The position numbers and the translations under genes are program-made. A stretch of DNA of 11,102 nt from Chloroflexota bacterium (lineage in GTDB: Bacteria; Chloroflexota; Anaerolineae; Caldilineales; Caldilineaceae). Shown here one piece after another: positions 6,882-11,102 of this stretch (position 1 is the first letter of the stretch; each line of letters opens with the position of its first letter). The stretch covers positions 1 to 11,102 of the forward strand of contig DMDA01000061.1 in NCBI GenBank assembly GCA_003451595.1. Direction: 5' to 3'. The notes under the pieces were generated by a model. That model was not told the DNA's origin, made no database searches, and worked only from the letters and a program-made list of their open reading frames with translations.

Positions 6882-7931
6882 TCACAGCTTCACCCGTTCG
6901 TTGGCGATGGCTGCCGCTTCAACGTATCGGGACGGCATCGCCAGCGACGACCAGCCGCCAGCATCGCGCAGTGCAAACGCATCCGTGCCAGCGGCCACCG
7001 CGCGCGTCGCCCAACTGTGACGGCAATCGTGAGCCGACAGATTGTCAATGCCGATACGCTTGGCGATGGTGCGCACCCGCTCGGATAAGTTGCGCTCGCT
7101 GACGCCCGCGCCGGTTTTGAGTTTCCCACCCTTCACAGACTGGCGAAACAGCAGGCTACCCCGGTCTGGTGCGTCATGCTCAAAGTATCGCGTCAGTGCG
7201 CGCAGTGTGTCATCAGAAAGCCGGTGCCGTTGTTCCTTCCCAACCTTTGGCCGGTAGAACGTGAACGTGCCCGACTCATCGGTGTAGAACGCGTCCACAG
7301 TGAGGAGCGCCACTTCTCCCACGCGTAAGCCGTGGTCGAGCAACAGACACATCAGCAGCGCATCACGGCGCCCCTGTGGTGTGTCCGGGTGTTCGGTCTT
7401 GAGCCGCTTGACCTGGTCAGCCGTCAGCGAAATGTGCTGCATCTTCTTGGTGCTTTGCCGGGTTGCGGCGCCCGCTTCGCTGCGTTCCCTGTCCACGTTG
7501 CGCGCCGCCTTGCCGGTGAAGCCATGCACCCGCTTGGCAATCTTCGCAGCGTCTTGACCGTCGATGGCGCCCGCCTCCGCAGCCAGCGCCGCATAGACCT
7601 TGACCGCCGCCAACTTGCGATTGACCGTTGCTGTGCTGGCGCCGCTTGCCAGCAGCCAGCGCGCAAACGCCGCCACCAATCCCCACGTGACGCCCGTCCA
7701 CGCATCGGGCGCCGTCTGCAATGCCTCTGCCGTCACGTTGACCGCGCCCTTGCTGGCTTCGTGCAGAAACGCGGCGAAGCTGCCCAGGTCAGCCCGATAT
7801 GCACGCAGCGTGTTCTCTGCCTTGCGCCCGTTGAAGTCGTTGAAGATGTCCCCGTCTGCGTAATCGTTAGCCATCTTGCCCACCAGGATCAGAGCATCTC
7901 GCCCTGTGAGTGTCAACGCTGTGGTTGTCAT
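6882..7931 (-). CDS. int: Tyrosine recombinase (integrase) of the mobile element
   Basis: 349 aa. Residues about 35-130 form the SAM-like core-binding domain (NTLRAYRADLGSFAAFL; TVNRKLAAVKVYAAL). The catalytic domain has R203 (DHGLRVGEVALL), the beta-hairpin lysine near 229-232 (PKVGKEQRHRL), H301 and R304 (SAHDCRHSWAT), W327 in place of the second histidine (GGWSS), and the nucleophile Y336 (PSRYVEAA). It would cut and rejoin att sites to insert and excise the element. The start at 7931 has AGGGGG a few bases upstream on the minus strand. The gene converges on the tRNA pair, the classic position for a tRNA-targeting integrase. No separate excisionase of known type is seen; one of the small ribbon-helix-helix-like proteins could serve. 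Confidence 0.95.
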   Translation of the reverse strand: MTTTALTLTGRDALILVGKMANDYADGDIFNDFNGRKAENTLRAYRADLGSFAAFLHEASKGAVNVTAEALQTAPDAWTGVTWGLVAAFARWLLASGASTATVNRKLAAVKVYAALAAEAGAIDGQDAAKIAKRVHGFTGKAARNVDRERSEAGAATRQSTKKMQHISLTADQVKRLKTEHPDTPQGRRDALLMCLLLDHGLRVGEVALLTVDAFYTDESGTFTFYRPKVGKEQRHRLSDDTLRALTRYFEHDAPDRGSLLFRQSVKGGKLKTGAGVSERNLSERVRTIAKRIGIDNLSAHDCRHSWATRAVAAGTDAFALRDAGGWSSLAMPSRYVEAAAIANERVKL

Positions 7932-7952
7932 GGTTCCCCCTGTTTGCGTGTC

Positions 7953-7984
7953 TTGTATCCTATAACTTCACTTATCGGATACAA
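7953..7984. promoter_or_regulatory. Probable operator over the integrase start point
   Basis: TTGTATCC (7953-7960) and GGATACAA (7977-7984) form an exact 8-bp inverted repeat with a 16-bp spacer, abutting the -10 box and covering the expected start of transcription. A dimeric or tetrameric repressor bound here would block the integrase promoter. The protein that binds is unknown. Confidence 0.5.
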
Positions 7985-7992
7985 TTATAGCA
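7984..7992 (-). promoter_or_regulatory. Extended -10 promoter of the integrase gene
   Basis: The minus strand reads TGCTATAAT: the TGn extension plus a perfect -10 box. No -35 is found at 17 bp, which extended -10 promoters do not need. Transcription would start near 7977, about 45 nt before the ATG. The same form, TGCTATACT, stands before the 105-aa gene at 8670-8678. Confidence 0.7.
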
Positions 7993-7994
7993 TC

Positions 7995-8100
7995 AAAACA
8001 GGGTGTTTTCCCTAGTCAACTGGCTAGGTCTTGCAACCTATTACGGCCGGTAATGCCGGTTTCATTCCCACAGTTGAAGCATAAGCGACAAGATTGTCGC
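7995..8100. promoter_or_regulatory. Cluster of palindromes upstream of the integrase
   Basis: The stretch 7932-8135 holds no gene. Besides the integrase promoter it has AAAACA-GGG-TGTTTT (7995-8009, just upstream of the -10), ATTAC-GGCCG-GTAAT (8040-8054) and GCGACAA-GA-TTGTCGC (8085-8100). The first could be another operator. The last could equally be a weak terminator for the minus-strand gene ending at 8136, with the short hairpin GTTTT-CGG-AAAAC (8119-8131). Their sequences differ, so several proteins may act here. Confidence 0.4.
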
Positions 8101-8135
8101 ATTTGGGTGACGCCGGTTGTTTTCGGAAAACATAG

Positions 8136-8375
8136 TCAGCCTTTGCTCGGCTTTTGCTCACCTTGCACCCGCTTGCGCAGTCCCGTAACAGTGTAGACAG
8201 TGGGCGATTGGTCGATGACCAAGTCGCCAGCGTCGAGCAGTGAAAGCGTGTGCATCAGCGCCAGGTCAACCAGCGTCGAAGGGTAGACATTGTGCCTGGT
8301 TGCTATCCTGTCAAGCATTCTCACGGTTGACAGGCGTAGTCTGTACGTTCGGTGTAGCCTGATTCCCTCGTCCAT
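8136..8375 (-). CDS. Small ribbon-helix-helix-like protein, copy A
   Basis: 79 aa. It is a clear paralogue of the gene at 9238-9441: both share MDxGI, RTYRL, TV..LD, S.LVD, AL-like helix ends, D.G.LV and a P.VA/V.YT segment, in the same order and spacing. A short basic beta strand (HRTYRLRL) followed by two helices (TVRMLDRIATRHN; YPSTLVDLALMHTL) is the pattern of ribbon-helix-helix DNA-binding proteins, though I cannot name the family. A basic tail (LRKRVQGEQKPSKG) is unique to this copy. The start at 8375 has AGGTGA just upstream, inside the end of the 105-aa gene, which it overlaps by 65 nt. Likely a transcription regulator or recombination directionality factor; this is inferred from fold and place only. 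Confidence 0.75.
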   Translation of the reverse strand: MDEGIRLHRTYRLRLSTVRMLDRIATRHNVYPSTLVDLALMHTLSLLDAGDLVIDQSPTVYTVTGLRKRVQGEQKPSKG

Positions 8376-8628
8376 TCGTCACCTGATTGATTGCGCACCG
8401 TGACACCACCGCGCCGGTGTCGAGATTGAACAGGTCGAGCAGCCCATCAGCGCCCGCCGCCAGCCAGTCAACCGCATCCGCCGCCAGCCGGTACGGGTTC
8501 GCCTTCCGACATTGCGCCGTCAGTCCCGCCCGGCGTGCGTCGTTGATTGCACGCTCCACCACAGCGGCGGCCAGCATCGCCCAGGGGTCATCACCGGTTT
8601 GGTAATAGCAGAATCGAACGCCCTTCAT
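8311..8628 (-). CDS. Uncharacterised 105-aa element protein
   Basis: I do not recognise the family. A helical stretch DPWAMLAAAVVERAIND (14-30) is followed by ARRAGLTAQC, then DAVDWLAAGADGLLDLFNL (51-69), and a polar tail from about residue 80 that lies over the start of the next gene. No catalytic motif, signal peptide or membrane segment is evident. The start at 8628 is well supported: the minus strand has AAGGAGG about 10 nt upstream and the extended -10 promoter TGCTATACT about 45 nt upstream. It begins the second transcription unit, with ribbon-helix-helix copy A as the next gene. The alanine-rich middle and short length fit an accessory phage-like protein. Given the strong start signals the gene is probably real. 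Confidence 0.7.
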   Translation of the reverse strand: MKGVRFCYYQTGDDPWAMLAAAVVERAINDARRAGLTAQCRKANPYRLAADAVDWLAAGADGLLDLFNLDTGAVVSRCAINQVTNGRGNQATPNVQTTPVNRENA

Positions 8629-8643
8629 TCGCGCTATTCCTCC

Positions 8644-8668
8644 TTCATAGCAGGGTTTCCACTATGAA
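8644..8668. promoter_or_regulatory. Probable operator over the start of the 105-aa gene unit
   Basis: TTCATAG (8644-8650) and CTATGAA (8662-8668) are an exact 7-bp inverted repeat with an 11-bp spacer. It lies right after the -10 box on the minus strand and covers the expected start point and leader, the same arrangement as at the integrase promoter but with a different sequence. Confidence 0.5.
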
Positions 8669-8669
8669 A

Positions 8670-8678
8670 AGTATAGCA
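8670..8678 (-). promoter_or_regulatory. Extended -10 promoter before the 105-aa gene
   Basis: The minus strand reads TGCTATACT, a TGn extension plus a 5-of-6 -10 box. The first 7 of the 9 bases equal the integrase promoter box. The start of transcription would be near 8663, about 35 nt before the ATG at 8628. Confidence 0.65.
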
Positions 8679-8690
8679 CGAATCGCTACG

Positions 8691-8780
8691 TCAATCTTCT
8701 GGCGCAGCTTCCGTCAACGTGCGTTGTATCAACTGCCCTAACCCGGCGTGCATGTTCGCGGCTGTGATTACCAGTTGCAT
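8691..8780 (-). CDS. Possible 29-aa peptide
   Basis: A short frame in the 157-nt gap between the nuclease and the 105-aa gene. The peptide begins MQLVITAANMHAGLGQLIQR and ends TLTEAAPED. Its ATG at 8780 lies 5 nt after the nuclease stop, and GGGGAG within the end of the nuclease gene could be its ribosome-binding site, so it could be translated by coupling. The sequence looks protein-like, with a hydrophobic start and an amphipathic helix, but nothing identifies it. It may also be chance in GC-rich DNA. Confidence 0.4.
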   Translation of the reverse strand: MQLVITAANMHAGLGQLIQRTLTEAAPED

Positions 8781-8785
8781 TGTCG

Positions 8786-9241
8786 TCACTCTCCCCACAG
8801 CCCTACAATGTGCGCGTGCAGCGCCTCTTGTTCGTCGGTTCCGTCGGCCAGCAAGTCGGGCGTCAGGATTGCCAGTTCGTCAACTGTGGCATCTTCCAGC
8901 GCAGCCCCGACGCGCCGCGCCGTGTCGCGGTCGTCTTCGTGGTCGCCAATCAGCAGGTCGGCAAAGTCCCGCCAGCGCAGCACGACCAGGTCATCATCAT
9001 GACGCCGTCCAACCTCGTGCAGCACGGCCACAGCCACCCGCCCGCCGGTCGCTGTGCGTTCCGCCTGTTGCAGCGCAGCAACCACTTTGACCGGCAAGCG
9101 CCGCCAGGACTTGCATTCGATGCTGTAGGAGTCCGTCACCACATCGGCGCCGACCGTGCCAGTGTTGCCCGTTCTGGCGCCGCCCACAGCAGCGGCGACG
9201 TGCCGCTCGTGCCGCTGCCAGGTTGATTTGCTCTGTTTCAT
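8786..9241 (-). CDS. Hjc-like PD-(D/E)xK nuclease (Holliday junction resolvase type)
   Basis: 151 aa. The N-terminal 65 residues carry the nuclease motif in the order seen in archaeal Hjc resolvases: E12 (QRHERHVAA), a glycine-rich loop GGARTGNTGTVG (20-31), D33 (GADVV), then E42-C-K44 (SIECKSW) and the helix with QQAER (58-62). D33, E42 and K44 would hold the metal ions that cut DNA. The C-terminal part (DFADLLIGDHEDDRD and on) is acidic and unassigned. The enzyme would resolve branched DNA during replication or recombination of the element. Its start overlaps the stop of ribbon-helix-helix copy B by 4 nt (ATGA), so the two are translated together. It could instead be a related phage endonuclease of the same fold. 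Confidence 0.75.
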   Translation of the reverse strand: MKQSKSTWQRHERHVAAAVGGARTGNTGTVGADVVTDSYSIECKSWRRLPVKVVAALQQAERTATGGRVAVAVLHEVGRRHDDDLVVLRWRDFADLLIGDHEDDRDTARRVGAALEDATVDELAILTPDLLADGTDEQEALHAHIVGLWGE

Positions 9242-9441
9242 CTGCGTTCTATCCTGTCGAGTGTGTATGCTACGGGGCGAGTCTGAAGTACCAGCACCCC
9301 GTCGTCAACGTCATCCAGCGCGCGGGACAGCAGCACATCGACCAGCCTGCTTTGATGGATGCGTAGCTCCGCTGCCAGGGCGTCAAGGCGCTCTACCGTG
9401 TCAGTCTGCAATCGATAGGTGCGTGCGATTCCGTAGTCCAT
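9238..9441 (-). CDS. Small ribbon-helix-helix-like protein, copy B
   Basis: 67 aa from the ATG at 9441, chosen over an in-frame GTG at 9468 because AGGAG lies about 6 nt before 9441 and because MDYGIARTYRL then lines up with MDEGIRLHRTYRL of copy A. The predicted layout is a beta strand (ARTYRLQ), helix 1 (TDTVERLDALAAEL), helix 2 (HQSRLVDVLLSRAL), then a short beta-like tail (GVLVLQTRPVAYTL). This suggests a dimeric DNA-binding protein. The 4-nt overlap with the nuclease gene suggests equal expression, so it might also control or recruit the nuclease. The 61 nt upstream to 9502 contain no clear promoter. Confidence 0.75.
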   Translation of the reverse strand: MDYGIARTYRLQTDTVERLDALAAELRIHQSRLVDVLLSRALDDVDDGVLVLQTRPVAYTLDRIERR

Positions 9442-9502
9442 GCGTTCTCCTGCCAACTTACTGCACACAAACTACCAACTTGTGCACTCGTTCTGTACTC
9501 AT

Positions 9503-9877
9503 TCATACCTGCAAAGCTGGCACAGCGCCGGGTGAATCCGTGTGCAAACGATGGGTGTCTGAAGCGTGAATGGTGTCCCGCTCTACCTCGTGGGTGTTCA
9601 GATCAATACGCTCCCACAGCAGGTCTACCCCGCACTCCTTCGCCAACTGCCGACAGCGCGCTGATTCATCTGCCAGCAGCGGCCGCCCCAACAGCCCGTC
9701 AAGCTCAACCAGCTTCACCAACAGCCCGCGCCGCTTGATGATTTCCCCTTTGGTCAACGGTGACAGCCGCTTCTCTGGGTCTTTCACCACGAGCGCGCCG
9801 GCCTGGTCAAGCTCGAAGCGGATACCCGCCGCCTTCATGTGGTTGTAGAAGTGCCGGATGTGTCGGCGTCGTGTCAT
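9503..9877 (-). CDS. 124-aa protein with TubC_N-like N-terminus
   Basis: The start is ATG 9877, supported by AGGAAG upstream and only 13 nt from the stop of the previous gene; the longer open frame to 10054 would overlap that gene without a ribosome-binding site. Residues 10-58 follow the TubC_N-like pattern: a short helix (FYNHMKAAGIRF), a beta hairpin (ELDQAGALVVKDPE), LSP, then a helix rich in Lys/Leu (EIIKRRGLLVKLVEL). Domains like this occur in megasynthase docking regions and at the ends of plasmid and phage replication proteins, where they mediate protein contacts. The remainder (LADESARCRQLAKECGVDLLWERIDL) is unassigned. It may link the replication proteins of the element; the domain call is by eye and uncertain. 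Confidence 0.55.
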   Translation of the reverse strand: MTRRRHIRHFYNHMKAAGIRFELDQAGALVVKDPEKRLSPLTKGEIIKRRGLLVKLVELDGLLGRPLLADESARCRQLAKECGVDLLWERIDLNTHEVERDTIHASDTHRLHTDSPGAVPALQV

Positions 9878-9890
9878 GCGGTTATGCTTC

Positions 9891-10202
9891 CTACTGGCTA
9901 TCTGTGCCCGATTCTTCCAACAGTGTTGATAGACTTTCCTCGCGCAGCCCGCCGTAGTAGTCGGATGTCTCCCAATCGGCGTGATGGTCTGCAAGTAGCT
10001 CTTCCATCTCGCTGCGCACGTCGCCAAGTGCTTTGATAGCACGCTGTGCCGCACGCGTCACCTTCGATACCCGCGGGTGACTCTTACCGTAGCTGTTCGC
10101 AGCAACCACAATTAGGGTCGTCAGCGAAGCGTGCGCGCGGCGCAACTCGGCGCCGATGATCTGGTGCTGCGCCCTGGTCAATCCTGGTCTTTGCTTGGTC
10201 AT
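9891..10202 (-). CDS. Uncharacterised 103-aa helical protein
   Basis: The start is ATG 10202 (MTKQRPGLTRAQHQ) with AAGGAA 7-8 nt upstream. The open frame continues to 10508, but that extension merely translates the iteron array into MHP/VHQ-type repeats and is not coding. The protein is basic and helical in its first two thirds (IIGAELRRAHASLTTLIVV; VTRAAQRAIKALGDVRSEMEELL) with an acidic end (LREESLSTLLEESGTDSQ). I do not recognise a family. It is the first gene after the putative origin and is followed closely by the TubC_N-like gene, so it may belong to the replication group. Confidence 0.65.
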   Translation of the reverse strand: MTKQRPGLTRAQHQIIGAELRRAHASLTTLIVVAANSYGKSHPRVSKVTRAAQRAIKALGDVRSEMEELLADHHADWETSDYYGGLREESLSTLLEESGTDSQ

Positions 10203-10272
10203 GGTCTCGTTCCTTTCGTAAGGTTGGCTGTGACGACGTTTTGAGACTGCCACAGCGCGCTGCGCCCTCGAT

Positions 10273-10587
10273 GGTGCATCAAATATCGGTGCATCAACGC
10301 TTTGATGCACCGTTGATGCACCGTTGATGAAACGCTCTTCCACCAGAGTAAATTGAGCCTCTCGGTGCATCGGGTGCATCGGGTGCATCAAATTCCCCCC
10401 AAAACCAATGTGTTTGTTTTCACCCCATCTTTCACCTCTCTTCTCTCTCTCTGACACACTATCTTTTTTTCTTTGATGCACCTGATGCACCCGATGCACC
10501 CAAAGCACCGTTTACACTGGAGAATGGCAGTGCATCAACGCTTTTTGATGCACCCGTCAGCCCTTTTTGATGCACCCTTGATGCACC
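10273..10587. repeat. Iteron array, putative replication origin
   Basis: The 8-mer GATGCACC or its complement GGTGCATC occurs 13 times exactly: starts at 10273, 10288, 10304, 10315, 10364, 10373, 10382, 10475, 10484, 10493, 10547, 10569 and 10580, with a near copy at 10529. Three copies of GGTGCATC at a 9-bp period (10364-10389) face three copies of GATGCACC at a 9-bp period (10475-10500) across an 85-bp tract that is AT-richer and pyrimidine-rich on the plus strand. Outside each triplet is a hairpin module, GGTGCATCAA-CGCT-TTGATGCACC (10288-10311) on the left and GTGCATCAA-CGCTTT-TTGATGCAC (10530-10553) on the right. The array lies between the primase-helicase gene and the next gene. Such iterons bind a replication initiator; the facing blocks and easily melted centre suggest an origin of bidirectional type. 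Confidence 0.8.
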
Positions 10588-10607
10588 CTCGTTATGTCAC
10601 CTGTGGG

Positions 10608-11102
10608 TCACACCTTACGCTGCAAACCGGCGTAAACGGTTGCGCCGTGCGTGCGCTTCCCGACGATTCCCCACTCTTTTTTGAGAGTGCGCGCCAGTTC
10701 ACGTCCCTGCACCCTATCCTGCCCGCGTGACAGACCGGCGTAGGTGCGCAGCGCTTCGAGAATCTCCGATGATGTAGCCCGCCACTCGGTCTTGGTAGGG
10801 TCAATCGTGAAGGTGCGCACCAACATATCGGCCATGATGTCGGGCGCCTGGTGAGTCTCTGCATTTCTCTCTCTCATTGCCACTTCTGCCGGGTCGAAGC
10901 GGTAGCCCTTCGGGTCTTGCTTCCACAGGTGCATGGCTTGCGCCCAGAGTTGATGCACGTCCACCCGGTCGGCGTAGCGCCAGTTGATGTGCTCAACGTC
11001 CACCACAGCAAAGCGCCGGTTGCCGGTCTGGTCATTCAGGAAGCCGCCGCCGTCTGGGTTGACTGTGCCGATGTAGGCGGATACAGCCGGTTTTACCGTG
11101 TC
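10608..11102 (-). CDS. VapE/VirE-type primase-helicase, C-terminal end (partial)
   Basis: The frame is open from the window edge to TGA at 10608-10610; 164 residues are visible. Near its start it reads YIGTVNPDG, GGFLNDQTGNRRFAVVDV, the signature of the virulence-associated E family of P-loop NTPases, where the GNRR arginines act in ATP hydrolysis between subunits. A WAQAMHLWK segment follows, then a linker and a C-terminal domain (SSEILEALRTYAGL; GRELARTLKKEWGI; RTHGATVYAGL) that looks like a winged helix and could bind DNA. The Walker motifs and any primase domain lie outside the window. Such proteins initiate and unwind replication of satellites, prophages and islands. The iterons lie directly downstream, so this protein's C-terminal domain is the best candidate to bind them. 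Confidence 0.82.
   Translation of the reverse strand, partial: DTVKPAVSAYIGTVNPDGGGFLNDQTGNRRFAVVDVEHINWRYADRVDVHQLWAQAMHLWKQDPKGYRFDPAEVAMRERNAETHQAPDIMADMLVRTFTIDPTKTEWRATSSEILEALRTYAGLSRGQDRVQGRELARTLKKEWGIVGKRTHGATVYAGLQRKV

Noticed and set aside
7332..8015. Plus-strand frame of 227 codons over the integrase
   Set aside because: It is antisense to the conserved integrase catalytic domain and has no recognisable domain.
9462..9488. Imperfect inverted repeat (CACAA, 9 bp, TTGTG) upstream of ribbon-helix-helix copy B
   Set aside because: Only five exact pairs, and no convincing promoter is near, so it is not separable from chance.
9878..10054. Longer start for the TubC_N-like gene at 10054
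   Set aside because: It would overlap most of the 103-aa gene; the ATG at 9877 has AGGAAG upstream and normal operon spacing.
10203..10508. Upstream extension of the 103-aa gene (frame open to 10508)
   Set aside because: It only translates the iteron array and the pyrimidine tract, giving repeats such as MHP and VHQ, and the ATG at 10202 has a good ribosome-binding site.
10264..10587. CRISPR array as an explanation of the repeated GATGCACC units
   Set aside because: The repeats are only 8 bp, occur in both orientations, and have no regular spacers of 30-40 bp; there are no cas genes.
10473..10730. Plus-strand frame of 85 codons starting in the iterons
   Set aside because: The N-terminus is again translated iteron repeats and the rest is antisense to the primase-helicase gene.

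Overview
GC-rich bacterial chromosomal segment in two parts: a defence operon on the plus strand (1-6020) and the left end of an integrated mobile element on the minus strand (about 6572-11102). A pair of CAT-anticodon tRNA genes separates them. The sigma70-type promoters, Shine-Dalgarno sites and a bacterial initiator tRNA show a bacterium. The gene mix and a dispersed-type palindrome would fit Chloroflexota, but this is a weak guess because the window holds no phylogenetic marker.

Left part. The window opens with the last codons of a type I restriction specificity subunit (hsdS). A promoter at the hsdS stop then drives a DarG-like macrodomain antitoxin and a DarT-like DNA ADP-ribosyltransferase, which overlap by 16 nt with the antitoxin first. 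A perfect 13-bp palindrome follows, then hsdR (about 1041 aa), overlapped by a YgjP-like zinc metallopeptidase gene. A toxin-antitoxin pair that modifies DNA therefore sits inside a restriction operon. The operon ends against a decayed von Willebrand factor A (VWA) gene that lacks its 5' part and carries a frameshift.

Middle. A good promoter (TTGACC, 17 bp, TATAGT) drives an initiator tRNA-fMet and a second CAT tRNA (elongator Met or Ile2). The stretch from 6572 to 6881 has no gene but holds several hairpins, including minus-strand terminators that face the element.

Right part. All genes are on the minus strand and read toward the tRNA: a primase-helicase of VapE type (partial, running off the window), a large array of GATGCACC iterons, two small proteins of unknown role (one with a TubC_N-like N-terminus), a ribbon-helix-helix-like protein, an Hjc-like PD-(D/E)xK nuclease, a possible 29-aa peptide, an uncharacterised 105-aa protein, a second copy of the ribbon-helix-helix-like protein, and a tyrosine recombinase. 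Two transcription units start from the same kind of promoter, an extended -10 (TGCTATAnT) with an inverted repeat across the start point.

The most striking feature is the iteron array. Two blocks, each with a 10-nt or 9-nt-arm hairpin module and a triplet of 9-bp-period iterons, face each other across an 85-bp pyrimidine-rich tract just downstream of the primase-helicase gene. This is the layout known for the replication origin of staphylococcal pathogenicity islands. I infer an integrative satellite-like or prophage-like replicon inserted at a tRNA gene. Its right end lies outside the window, so its nature remains open.
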